Assembly (NCBI GenBank): GCA_031835245.1
Contig: JAVKOQ010000035.1
Span: 231,965-295,964 of the forward strand
From: Balamuthia mandrillaris
Lineage: Eukaryota; Discosea; Longamoebia; Balamuthiidae
Direction of reading: 5' to 3'
Length of the DNA stretch: 64,000 nt
The notes beneath the pieces are model-generated. The model searched no databases. It had not been told where the DNA came from and saw nothing but the letters and a program-made list of their open reading frames with translations. Of the stretch, positions 46,196 to 57,474 are shown in pieces (position 1 is the first letter of the stretch; every line of letters starts with the position of its first letter). The position numbers and the translations under genes were made by a program.

Positions 46196-49100
46196 ATGGA
46201 GGAAGAACAGGCCGCCCTAATTCTTCATGAAGAAACCAAAGAGAAAAGCAACAACAAAGGTTCTGCCAAACGAGCTTCACACAGAGATTCGCGGCGGTCC
46301 CTCCAGGTTACTCCCACTCACGTTTCCCCAACAATCACTCGCAGCATTTCGTCCAGAAAAGGGGGTACCTCCAGAGCCTCTCCAGGGAGGCTAAACAGAG
46401 TTCGATCAGTAACCTCTTTAAAACCCGAACACCACAGCGCAACTCGGCGTAACGCCTCAGAAGGCAAACCAAAACATACAAACCAACAGCAAACTTCCTC
46501 CAGCGAAGAAACAACGATAAATCTCTCCTTGGATAAAACTAAACGGAGTGGTAAAGGTTTCAACACTCGACCAAAAACTCGTTCTCGCCGACCGCATCAT
46601 CACCCAGAGAAAGATCGAAGGATATCTCCTCCACATACTGGCTCCTCTGAAGCTCCACCACATTCGAAGAGAAATCACGAAAGGAGTAAGAGACACCATC
46701 ATAGTAGGAGAAAAGGGGAGGAAGGAGACCACCGTTCGTATGAACAATGTGAGGAGGTAGAACAATCACCACTTCCTGAATACGTGAGGGTATTGCCACA
46801 CGTTTTCCCAACTGCAAGTTCCGCAGGTGAAGAGCGAAGAGTGCTCTTACCGACACCACTCCCACCGCCTACAGCAATGGACACTGATGTGGAGCCTGCT
46901 GCCGTTGGTGAAGGCGACGCTAATGCCAATACCAATGTGGGTATTCTAACGAGAGGTAAACGAAACTGGACTTGCAAGGAAGGGGCAGAACAAGACTCAT
47001 CATGTCAAACATCAAAGCGGCTGGCACAACCCCAAAGTTGCCAAGAGGAAGGACCGCAAGGCAGCCACAGTACTTCTGACAGTGATCTTCCCTTTTCCCA
47101 GGAATCCAGCCCCGAAGATCATCAAGGCCAATCGTTAAGCAAACAAAAAGGTACAATTGAAGACGAACAAAATGGTGTTTCTGATGACAAACATAGAACA
47201 AGAGACGGGGCTGATAAGACAGGTAGCGACAACGCACTTGGTGGAGAGTTTCGGGGTGATGGGAATGAAGCTCAAACCGCAGATCAGGAAGAATACTTTT
47301 GGGAACAGGTTGAATCGTTAAGACAAGGTTATTCATCAGAGGAATATGATCACACGGATCACCTAAATAGAGAGATGTTAGAAGAAGAGAGGTTGTGGGA
47401 CTCCCTGGAAAAGCAAAGATTGAAGGAAGATGAGCTGGCGCGGCGTGAAAAGCAGACCTTTGGCTGCCATCCCGAGTCGTTATTCAATACGTTGCACAGC
47501 ACTGCGGGGAACGAGGGTGATTCCTTCGTTGCTCAAACCCGGCTTGTTCGACCCATTGCTTCAGGGAAGGAGGCAGCTGTACCGGAGGGTACTGGTAACC
47601 TTGCTACCATTAGAGATGATCCGGTAGACGAAACATTGGACAAAAAACATTCTGCTAGGTTAATGGCTCTGCATCCTCAAAAAGATAGGGAAGTTAATGT
47701 ACTTGCTCTGTTCGAAGCAAACGGATTACCAGGTAACTTTCGCTTTCGTGTCATTTGTGGTCACGAACCTTGTGAATGACTGACCTTGTCCATCCTTTCT
47801 GGTAGCATTTAGGCAGTATTACTGTGTAGTGCGGTGGGGGGATGCCAAGGTCAAAACAGACCTAAGTTCCCAATCCTCCCCCGCTTGGAACCATATCTTT
47901 ATAATGTATGTCAACTAGGATATGAGGATTCTTCTAGTTTCAGACTAAATGGTTCCCAATTGCACCTCTCTGTGCCATAATAGCCCTGCCGCTCTCTTGG
48001 ATGAAGGCACCAGGAATCTTCACGGGTTGAACCCGGTTATAATTGAAGTGTTCTGCAAAAAAAGGCTGCTGGACGAGTCGATGGGTTTAGTGAAACTCAA
48101 ATCAGCCAGCAATACTGCTCAATGGTTCCCCTTGGTTTCAAGGAAAAAGGAATTGACGGGAGGGCAGCTTAAACTGCAATACAAGGTGTGTCTGCTGTTG
48201 TGCCTTCTTTATTATAGTTTTAACGAGTAAAGCAGGCTACGTCAGCTGTACAGCGATTGAGGCAACAACTGCTCGCAGATCAACAAAACTTGAAGCAGAA
48301 GGACTTGGGAGATTTGCTAGGTGCTTATTCAATGCCTAGTTGCCCGATTCTTTTTCTTGAACGCCACAAGGAGAGTTTTGCCTCTTCGCCATCCGATTTC
48401 GTGGTTGTTCAAGCACAACGGGAGGGATCTTGTCCCCAACAAATTGCCAGCCAATCCCACATAGACTTCTCTCTGCTTGAAGCTACCCTTTCAAACAGTA
48501 CAAACGATCCCGGCGTAGCCTGGGCTAACTACAATGAACAAACATTTCTACATTTAATGTGCCTACAAGGAAACCCTGCCATAGTTGCTCGCCTTATTGA
48601 TAACGGAGCCGACATTAATGCTTTGGATGGGAAAGGCTCAACTCCATTGCATTTAGCTGCAGCAAACGGGCATTTAGGTACGCAAGCACCTCCTCACGTA
48701 AGCGCATTTGTTCCTCCTTTTTTTTTCCCCCAATCCCTCGTGCGTTTGTTATCACAATTGGATGTAGTACAATAGCAGTGCTAACAAATGATCTGATAAG
48801 AGTGTGTTAAGGTATTGCTGGACCGACACGCCGATCCCAACGTGGAAGAGCCATACACCAGGTGCTCCCCGCTGCATCATGCTGCCCAATACAACCAAAC
48901 ACAGGTTTTGCAGCTGCTGATTGAGAGTGGTGCAACAGTGGATCATAAAGACAGAAATGGCGCTCTGCCCATTCATAAAGCAAGTGCACAGGGGCACCTT
49001 GAGGCCGTACAAATCCTCTTGGGAGCAGGAGCCTTTCTTCATGCTGAGGATCGTGAGGGAAATAATGCCTTCTTGTTGGCCTTGCTGAGCGGTCATTCCC

Positions 49101-49867
49101 AGGTGTCCGCCTATTTGCTTGAACAAGGGGCAGATGGGCGGTGCCACAACACGGCGGGAGACACGCCGCTCTGGGGCGCCGCGCTCCACCTGGACAAATG
49201 CATGGTCGAGAAAATTTTATGTGCCAGCAAGAAGTATGGCATTGACCTCAACTCCCAAACAGGCAAGCACAAACAAACACTCCTGCATCGCTGTGTGCTA
49301 ATGCTAGAAGATCAGAAAGCCAAAGCGGTTATCAAGCTTTTGATTAGCATGGGCGCAAATGTCAACGTTTTAAACGGCGAAGGCAAAACGCCACTCTTTA
49401 TTGCAGCCTACCTGGACCGGTTTCCCCTTGCACGCATGTTGCTGAAGAGGTACAATGCAGCCGTGGGTGTTAGGGACGCAGCACAGAACACCGCCTTATT
49501 TTTTTGTAGTGCCCCTCGCATGGCCAAGCTCCTCTTGAAGCATGGGGCAGAGGTCAACGCTGTAAACCTTAGCGGCAATACTCCACTACATGCTGCCTAT
49601 TGCTTCCACGGGGCTAGTGTTGCGTGGGTCCTTAGTCAAGCTGGTGCTTCCACCGCTGTCCTGAACTGCAACAACAACTCCCCAGAAGACCTCCTCTGGT
49701 CCTATGGCATCTCTACGATTACCATCTCCTGTACGCCTTTAATGGCAAGTGGGGGCAATGCTGCAGCCACCAACAGCCCCGCGACACTCGATCAAAGGAC
49801 CCTCTTTGGGGGCCTTCACACCCCCAAAGTTACCTCTTTCTTCCCACGTTCAGGAGGCGTTGTGTGA
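46196..49867 (+). CDS. disordered-C2-ankyrin protein (spliced)
   Basis: The first exon encodes about 520 residues of basic and acidic low-complexity sequence (RRSLQ, SRRPHHH, RSKRHHHSRR, EEYFWEQVESLRQGY, EEERLWDSLEKQRLKEDELARRE coiled-coil stretch split near 47390). Acceptor tttctggtag at about 47806 joins VLALFEANGLP to AFRQYYCVVRWGDAKVKTDL, a C2 domain start. The next exon adds VIIEVFCKKRLLDESMGLVKL and QWFPLVSRK. After a helical linker come about eight ankyrin repeats (GSTPLHLAAANGHL, CSPLHHAAQYNQTQVLQLL, GKTPLFIAAYLDRF, GNTPLHAAYCFHG). The architecture suggests a membrane- or phospholipid-linked scaffold. A named orthologue is not recognised. Confidence 0.82.
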
Positions 49868-50056
49868 ACCCTAGCCATTATGGTTGGCCTATTGAATAAT
49901 ATTATAATAAATAAGGCGAATAAATCAATCAATTAAAAAATAAAGAAAAGAAAAAAAAAAGAGAAGAGGAGGAGGAGGAGGAGAAGGGCAAAAACAAGGA
50001 AGAGCGTGCTACGATCTCTGCTGCTTGGCGGAACCTTTCCCAACTAGCTGGCCCCC

Positions 50057-51611
50057 ATGAGCGTCTGCGCCATTGCTGTGTTGCAGTGGAACGCCTCTGT
50101 GTTGTTTTTACAGAAGTAAGTCATCCTTTTGACTGCCGAGTCGGGAGGCCTCCTCCTCCCCCTCCGCTCCTCTGCTAACCCCTCTTTAGCCGACAACACA
50201 TTACACAAAAAGAAGTTGCTCGTTTGGGCAGACTTTTCAAATCTTGGTCGAATCCAGAAAAGGGGAATATTGCGGAGGACACCCTCAAAAGTGTAGAAGA
50301 AACTGCGACAACTCTAGCCACAAATGCCGCCCCTCCCTCAAACATTTCTGAAGGAAGTTCTTCCTTAGGAGCTGCTGGCGCTGTAATGGCAAGCGAAGCC
50401 TCTGCCGCTGCTGCCGCCGCCGCCATAGCTGCCCCTGTCGCTTCCACAAGCTCTCTTGTTTTGTGAGGCCTCTCGTTCCTTTATGGCTAACCGCCATCTC
50501 TGCTCTCAACACCTCTTTCTTTCTTGTTGTTTCTTTCTTGTCGTGTCTTTCTTTCTTTCTCTATCCATCTATACCTGTCTTACACGTCCACATTTACGTA
50601 AAAGGGAGAATGCGAATGCAGTGGGCGCAGGCGTGCCACCTTCTGGGGGCATAATGCTTGGCGAGGGAGCCGAACGTTACCAGGTTCATTATTGTGCCAT
50701 TGGGGAGGTTTTTATTTTGGTGATATCCATGGTGCACGCCAACCCGTTTGCAGGCAGTGCTTGCTTGCTCAGGGTGAAAAGGTGATTTCCTTTTACAACA
50801 TTCAAGGCTTGCTTCTTACCGTTCCCACTTTGTTCTAGTGCTCTGGCTTCTGTCTGCCGTGGGACGGAGGTTACCGCCTTACAATTATCAAAGCGTTATG
50901 GTGAAATTCTATTCGCCTTGGAAAGGATTTTAGAGGGAGGAGATGGATTGGACCTATTGCAACAAAAGCTTTCCGACATCCAACCACACGCCATGCTCAC
51001 TCAGGTCTCTTTTTCTCTGTTTATCGTGTTGCTTTGGTACTGAAATTATCTTTTTTAAAAAATAGAGAGCTTATGATTCGTTGATTCCTGGCCATAAGGA
51101 AGCTTGGAGCTCAATGGAAAAGCGTTGTGATAGCCATACGAAAGAGTATCTCATTTCTCCTCTGCTCTCTCATCTCTATTAACCACTTTTGTGTTTGTGT
51201 TTGAGAAGAATTGAAGCGGAAATGCAGCTAGAGTTCGCCATGGCCCTGCCAGCCTCCAGTGCCAGCCCCACCAAAACAGTACCGCTGTCCCTGGAGAATA
51301 ATAACTCAGGTGTGGAGGGAGTGGTACCCAAAGAGTATTTCGAGGCGTCATGGGCGTAAGTAACTCCACCAGTTTTTTTCTTCTGCAGAACTTGTTATGA
51401 ATGCAGCCACCCCACACTAATCTCCTATTATTGTGGCAGCACTACACCCAAAGCCAAGATGGATACTACCCCCACTTTGCAGGCCAAGGCGCAAAAACAA
51501 AAGAAAACCCCAAGAACCAAGAGCAAGACCAACAAGGACAAACCCAAAGATAAAAAAAAGAAGACCACAAAGAAAAAGTCGAGCCAGCAGCCAAAGAGCA
51601 AAGCCGGTTGA
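50057..51611 (+). CDS. uncharacterised helical protein with Lys-rich C-terminus (spliced)
   Basis: The ATG at 50057 (MSVCAIAVLQW) splices in phase into RQHITQKEVARLGRLFKSW. An Ala-rich stretch follows, then exons GIMLGEGAERYQ, ALASVCRGTEVTALQLSKRYGEILFALE and RAYDSLIPGHKEAW, and an exon with IEAEMQLEFAMAL. The last exon is hydrophilic and Lys-rich (KKKKTTKKKSSQQ) and ends TGA at 51609-51611. The helices and heptad-like spacing suggest a coiled-coil or BAR-like fold, but I do not recognise a family. Internal boundaries are tentative. Confidence 0.6.
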
Positions 51612-51880
51612 ACGCTGTACATTACTAAATACTTTACTTCTGATGGATTAAAAATCACACAAGTGAGTAAACTCACAAATGAATGTTGGGGCGTTCACCA
51701 ACTGTAATCGTTGAGGAAGGGCGGCAAGGAAATTGTTTGCAGCCAACAGGGAAAACTGACCAAAACTAACACAGCCGCCGCCGCCACTGCAACCGCAGGT
51801 ATTTTCAGCAGCACATTACGTAGACGCAAAGTTGCAAGATGAGTCAAGCACGCATATTACACCACAGTTTTGAACGAGGA

Positions 51881-52924
51881 TCACTCTTTTAGTGGACCAA
51901 GGCCAAGAGAGGCCCGTAAGGCATTCATCTGCGCAATCTCATCCGCCTCGACGTGGCTGTCAGTTGCTCTAGTGGTCGTTTCTTCATCACGCTTTGTAGT
52001 TCGTTGCCTCTTTCTCGTCCTTTCCTCTTCCCTTTCTCTGTCTGAATATTTAGAGCTCCTTCGGTATTCCTCTCTGCCTCTTCTCTGTGTAGAGTCCTCT
52101 TTCCTGTCCCTGCTTCTACTCCGGCTCCTGTGGCGTCTTCCTCGATGTCTATCAGACTCCCTGCTGTGTCTGTCGTGGCTACTCTTCATACGGGTGCGAT
52201 CTCGTTGCAATGGGCTGCGGCTGCGGCTGCGGCTGCGGCTGCGGCTGCGGCTGCGGCTGCGGCTGCGGCTGCGGCTGCGACGAGTTGTAGAGTGAGGTGG
52301 GTTGCGGGGATGTGCTTCGTCTTCGCTTTTTTCTTCTTCTGAGGAGGAGGAAAGGTCCTCCAAATCCTCCTCTAGTTCGCTCTTGCGAGGTCCTAATAAG
52401 CCTTGCTTTTCCAAGTGGTAGCGCTTTGTGAGATGGGGTAAGACGATATCACAGGAATAGTCCTGTGTAAGCAGCTCGTCAATAAACTCGTCCACATGGC
52501 ACACGGTGTGGCCGCCGAGGGCTGTTCTACGTCTAATTTTTCTATAGTCACAATAGAGAGGCTCCAAATATTTGTAGATGTCAATAGGTTTGCCCACCAT
52601 TCTCAGATAGAAGGCTCCCAATAATCGCACGTAGCGGTAGTCTTCGTTCTTGATGAATTCGATGATGATCTCTTTTTCTGGCTGAATCTGTAACATCTTC
52701 AGGATGAGGCAAATGAAAGGGGTGGGCCTTTTGTTTCCACCGTAGGTGCCACCAAAGTCTTTCAGGTTCATGGCCTTGTCCACCAGTGTTTCCGCTGTCA
52801 ACCCCAAGCACTCTTGCTTCCAATAGAGGTTGGCGTAGATTCGGTTCCGTAGGATCTTTTCCACAAGAAACTGCGGGTTCGTTCCGTGCACGCTTTTTGC
52901 CAGAGGGTCTGTCTTGTTGGCCAT
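51881..52924 (-). CDS. PRPF38A: pre-mRNA splicing factor PRP38A with RS tail
   Basis: Tri-snRNP/B-complex protein needed for spliceosome activation. Intronless, about 347 residues from MANKTDPLAKSVHGTNPQFL. The PRP38 domain is near-canonical: NRIYANLYWKQECLGLTAET, FGGTYGGNKRPTPFICLILKM, EDYRYVRLLGAFYLR and YKYLEPLYCDYRKIR. An acidic Ser/Glu linker follows, then an Arg-Ser tail encoded by a perfect hexanucleotide array (52213-52278), and ends SLGLGPLKE. The RS tail fits interaction with SR proteins. Confidence 0.97.
   Translation of the reverse strand: MANKTDPLAKSVHGTNPQFLVEKILRNRIYANLYWKQECLGLTAETLVDKAMNLKDFGGTYGGNKRPTPFICLILKMLQIQPEKEIIIEFIKNEDYRYVRLLGAFYLRMVGKPIDIYKYLEPLYCDYRKIRRRTALGGHTVCHVDEFIDELLTQDYSCDIVLPHLTKRYHLEKQGLLGPRKSELEEDLEDLSSSSEEEKSEDEAHPRNPPHSTTRRSRSRSRSRSRSRSRSRSRSRSPLQRDRTRMKSSHDRHSRESDRHRGRRHRSRSRSRDRKEDSTQRRGREEYRRSSKYSDREREEERTRKRQRTTKRDEETTTRATDSHVEADEIAQMNALRASLGLGPLKE
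52213..52278 (-). repeat. perfect coding hexanucleotide array, Arg-Ser dipeptides
   Basis: About eleven identical copies of a GCGGCT-type unit on the plus strand, read as alternating Arg and Ser in PRP38A. Confidence 0.95.
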
Positions 52925-53166
52925 GATTAACAAGCGGCAGAACGATGGGAGGGAGGGGTTGGGTTTCGGTTTCTTCTCTCTTGGAGCAACCAACCACTGG
53001 TTGTTGTTGTTGTTGTTGTTGGGGGTGGCGAGTTGTTATGGTGGTTGTGGTGGGAGCGTTCTCCGATTTTTTCTTCCAAGCAGCGGCCCCTCAAGCAGTC
53101 CCACACAAAGAAAGAAAAAACAAAGAACGCGCCACAGCCCACTCCCCTGTCGCCGCCGCCGCCCCC

Positions 53167-54968
53167 ATGATTTCTTCTTTGTGTTGGGTTCCCAAAGGAG
53201 CCGCCAAACCCGTTCCCTCTAGATTTGTGCGCCCAGAGGACGATGTTGAGGAAGAGGAAGGAGGAACCTCGGGGTTGGAGGGCAGTCAGAAAGGAGGTAA
53301 AGCGAAGCTGAGCCATTTGCCGGCTGGAGTCAACCGGGATGAGATCATCGCCAAATATAATCTCGACACTTATGACGAGGAGGAAGAGGGGGGTTTGATA
53401 CTGCCACTTTTATTCTTTTATTACTATTGCTTGAATTGAGACTTACATGTTCCGCCGCCCTCTTTCCGCTACCGACTGCCCTTGCTGCGATTACCAGGGG
53501 TGATGGGTGTCAGCGACAGGCCTTATTATGCATCGAACAAGGAGGACCCTTACCTGACTTCGAAAGACGAGGTTTGCAATTTTTTGGACGCTCTTCCTCG
53601 CCTCCTCCGCCCTCTTAGTTTCTTTCTTTGTGTCTCTTTCTTTTGTTCTCCCCTTCTACCCCCTTTGCCTCTCCACCATCTCTTTCTCATTTTTCTTCTT
53701 CTGCTGTCACTCACTCGTCCCATCCAAGGTTGAAGAGGAGGAGGAATTGGAAGAGTTCACCATACGCGATACGGACGCGCTCATCCTGGCAGCAACTACA
53801 GACAAAGAGGACTCCCACAGTCATCTCGATGTTCATGTCTACGAAACGGAAGAAAACCATCGTTACATTCATCACGACATTCTTTTAGGATTGTTTCCTC
53901 TTTGTCTGGCTTGGACCGATGCTGCCAAGTCGGGTAAGCGTAACTCCTTAGTCTATCGTTTCATTTATTTTTGTTCGTCTTACACTCTGTAACCTTGCAG
54001 ACGGTGGAAGCTTTGTTGCTGTTGGGACATTTGAGCCTGCCATAGAAATTTGGGACTTGGATGTTGTCAATGTTGTTCAGCCTGTTGTAACCCTTGGTGG
54101 TTACAATACATCTACAACTAATTCTGGTCCTTCTAGGACTTCTACCGTTCCAAGGCACCTTCAGCGTAAAAAAAAGAAGCGTGCTGCCAAACCTACATTG
54201 ATTCCAGGCAGCCATGTTGATGCTGTCACTGGCCTGAGTTGGAATAAGCAACACAAAAACTTGTTATCAAGCTCCAGTGCCGATTGTACCATCAAAGTTT
54301 GGGACTTGGAAAGTCACAAATGTTTACAAACCTACCAACATCACAAAGACAAGGTAACTGACTCTATTGCATTTGTTGGTTGTTGTCTTAACACCACTTT
54401 TAGGTACAATCTGTTACATGGCATCCTGTAGAGTCCAACATTATGCTTTCTGGTGCATTTGATCGAACTGTTGCTGTTTTTGATGCCCGCCGTCCTGATG
54501 CCTTTGTTAGCTGGACTACTTCGGCTGATGTGGAAGCTATTTTATGGAACTTACATTCCCCGAAGCATTTTTTGGTTAGTCTTCTCTCTTTGTTTTTAAA
54601 GTTACACGTTTTGATGATTTTCAATTTAGGTAAGCACAGAAGATGGACAGATAAGCTGCTTCACCACTGATGTGCCTGGCAAACCATTGTGGAGTTTTCA
54701 TGCACATTCTGCAGCAGTGACAAGCATATCTTTGAACCCACAGATACCAAACTTCCTTGCTAGTGTGTCCCATGACAAGACCCTGAAGCTCTGGGATCTG
54801 AGCAAAGATGAGCCTGTATGCCTTTTATCAAATGAAACAGGGCTTGGTAAGACTTTTACAGTTGCTTTCAATGAAGATTGGCCACTTTTGGTTGCGGCTG
54901 GTGGCAAAAATGGGATGAAAATATGGGATACGGCCTCCAATGAGGTTATACAAAAAACATTCAAATAA
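53167..54968 (+). CDS. PWP1: PWP1 WD40 protein, ribosome biogenesis (spliced)
   Basis: WD40-repeat nucleolar protein of ribosome biogenesis and rDNA transcription. The N-terminus MISSLCWVPKGAAK matches the family pattern, then an acidic region and AKYNLDTYDEEEEG. Later exons give VMGVSDRPYYASNKEDPYLT, TIRDTDALILAATTDKED, HVYETEENHRYIHHDILLG and FVAVGTFEPAIEIWDLD. A Lys-rich loop (KKKKR) precedes SWNKQHKNLLSSSSADCTIKVWD, LSGAFDRTVAVFDARRPD, LASVSHDKTLKLWD and KNGMKIWD. Stop TAA at 54966-54968. It shares 242 bp of upstream sequence with PRP38A. Confidence 0.95.
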
Positions 54969-55012
54969 AGAAAATTTTTTTAACAAGACTTAGTGCAGTT
55001 ACTTCATCCGCA

Positions 55013-55166
55013 TGTCTGTTCCATCAGTGAGAAAATCCCTGTTCTGTGGACTTCAGCAAAAGCCATCTTTTTTAGCCATTTTGTTCCACACTTCATCGCA
55101 TACAAAAAGCTCTGTTACCTGTAAGCTGGCCCTATGGAGTCTGTCTGTTCCATCAGGGAGAAAATC
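55013..55166. repeat. 25-bp direct repeat pair
   Basis: Copies 55013-55037 and 55142-55166 differ at one base (GTGAG versus GGGAG). On the minus strand both encode DFL-DGTD-like peptides, so they may be remnants of a repeated coding unit. Confidence 0.7.
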
Positions 55167-55245
55167 TTGTGGCCAGATTATTCCCCCACTGCCACCGGAC
55201 TTCCTAGCTTTGACACTATGCAACGTGGTTAATAAGGACCCTTGA

Positions 55246-55527
55246 ATGTGTTTGGCATCCGCCTGTGCTACCTGCCTGACAACTTCAATAGTTGCTACTA
55301 CTATCACAATGAAAGCAAATCTTCAGGCAATCCAACTTGCACACTCGCCCCTTCCTTTGCCTTTTACTACCTCACCTCCTTCTTCTAAGCTCACTTCTTC
55401 TACTTCAACCACTGAGCAAAGAACATGCTATAAGTGTAAGCAACAAGGTCACCTTGTATCTTCTCGTCCTAACAAGACCAACAAGAACTCATCTGGCCTG
55501 TTTGCCTGCCCTTTTTACAAACAATAA
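55246..55527 (+). pseudogene. possible zinc-knuckle (Gag-like) remnant
   Basis: An open frame of about 93 codons has CYKCKQQGH followed by LVSSR, where a CX2CX4HX4C knuckle would need a final Cys. The rest is Ser/Thr/Pro-rich. It could be a decayed retroelement Gag tail or chance. Weak evidence. Confidence 0.25.
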
Positions 55528-55918
55528 AAAAAAAACAAAAAAAAAAGGTCAAAAACAAATAGTGAACTCTCATGCAAACCAACACTCCATGAAAACAAAC
55601 CCACCAATACTTTGCGACATGGCACATGCAACACAAGTAGTTAAGAACATAGGTCATTATGCAGGAAAAAAGAGAAGTTAAAAAGAAATAGCTAACTCTG
55701 CAAATTAACAGTACAATGAGAGTATATCCACCACTACTTTTAACCTTGGCACATTAGATGCAACCAGTTACACCTTTCAACTTCATTCTTTACCTAAGAA
55801 AAAGGAATTGTAACAAGACAAGAAGTGTATTCAAGAGAATAGAGAAAATACAACAAGAATGAATCTCTGACGTTGCTTCAAATTACACCAAGAGTAAGGA
55901 GGAAAGGAGAAAAAAGGG

Positions 55919-55942
55919 ATATATATATATATATATATATAT
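55919..55942. repeat. (AT)n microsatellite
   Basis: Pure AT dinucleotide run in the gene-poor region. Confidence 0.9.
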
Positions 55943-57274
55943 AGAAGGATATAAAATCAAGAAAAGCTGAGGGTCTAGGATGGATCCATCCAACATGAGG
56001 AGTCGTGAGACGAGAGTTGGTGATCTTACCAACATACTCCCTTAAAAAAAGTTTCTGAATATAGGTCACCTTTCCAGTTCAAAGTACTCATGCTTATTCC
56101 TGGGCCTGTTTGATCTTTTCTATTTTGTATTATTAGCAACTGACCAACGCACAATGGTTTGGTTTAGCGATAGTCCCTGTCAACACTAATTTTCCCTGCT
56201 AAAAGTAGCAGGGAAGCGCAGGAGCTATTTTGCTTGCCCCTTTTTCCCTTGCCATTTCTTTTCAGCCAACTGCCAACATAACCAACTCTTTCTTTGTTCC
56301 TTTCTTCTTTTCTGTCAACAATCTTATGTCAGCCACTATCCATCTTTTATGTCAACAGTGAGCCATTCTGAAGATCTTTCTCCTGCCTTCCCTGTGGTTC
56401 CTGTCTTTCTCTTTGTTCCTGTCTCGGTTCTATGCTCAGGTTCTAACATTGTGATGTTGGCAACTGACAACATAAGTATTCATCTAGTACGAGTTCATTG
56501 GTGAAGTACTCTAAAGGAGCAATTAGCTTCAACTAGTTCAGACTGAATTTGTCTGATCCAATGTGTTTATATGATTTATATTAAAAAAAAAAAACAAGAA
56601 TAATATGTCCTTGGTTAACCAAAAAGCTGAGAATTAGCATTATTATTGAGTAGGTTGAATGTCTTGTTTATTAGTAAATTTAATTAGCTTTCAATCAACT
56701 CAGAACTACCATGAACTACAAACAAGAATGAACAGTGGCTATACCTTATAGTATAGCTTCATTTTGTTGTTTTTTTTTCTTTTGTGCCTGGTTGACGATG
56801 GTTGCATGTATGGCACAACTTCTTTTTTTTGTTGTTTATTATTATTTAGGCCTTATCTATTTCCTGGCTGGGTTTCTTAACAATATGAACATCAACCTTC
56901 TTAGTTGAACTCAAGCAACAAAGGAAAAAGATCATCTTTATAAGGAGTCAAAAAGCAAGACTCAACATATACTTTGTCATCAACTTTGGCTGTTGTGCTA
57001 CCTTTACATATCCAGTTTTTGCAATAGCCAAGTCAAGAACATGATCAGGTGACCTGAAAATAGTCTTTTCACCTTCAATTTTTATTTTTACTCTTCTTTT
57101 TCTCTTTCTTGTTCTCATTTTCATTTTTATTCTCTTCTCTTTTTGTCTTTTTTATTTTCAGTAATTAAAAGAAAGAAAAACAAAATACCTATTTTAACTT
57201 TGAGAACATTATAAATTACCTCATGAGACAGAACTAATAAGAATGTATCTTGTTGCAAATAAGTTGACTAATAT

Positions 57275-57474
57275 TGTTGATGGGGAATAACCCTGTGGAT
57301 CAAGAAAGGGACGGCACGTAAGTGACTCTGGGTTTATTCACAAGAAAAGGGGTGTGGACCAAAGTGTGTGCTTTGAATGTGTCACAAGGAAAAGGGGAAA
57401 ATAAAAAGGGCGAGAAAATTTGGAGGTATCGGGGAGAGTGTCGACAAGAAGTCATAATAGTTGGTTTTCCAACA
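57275..57474 (-). repeat. 3' LTR of the chromovirus
   Basis: 200 bp, differing from the other LTR at nine sites (4.5 percent), all transitions. The sequence on its right (sense upstream) is only partly purine-rich as a polypurine tract. Confidence 0.96.

Larger units (their letters stand above)
54969..57274. other. AT-rich gene-poor region left of the retroelement
   Basis: Clearly richer in A and T than the genic part, with poly-T and poly-A runs. Contains a 25-bp direct repeat (55013-55037 and 55142-55166), a possible zinc-knuckle remnant near 55425-55470, and an (AT)n tract (55919-55942). No intact gene recognised. Confidence 0.6.
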
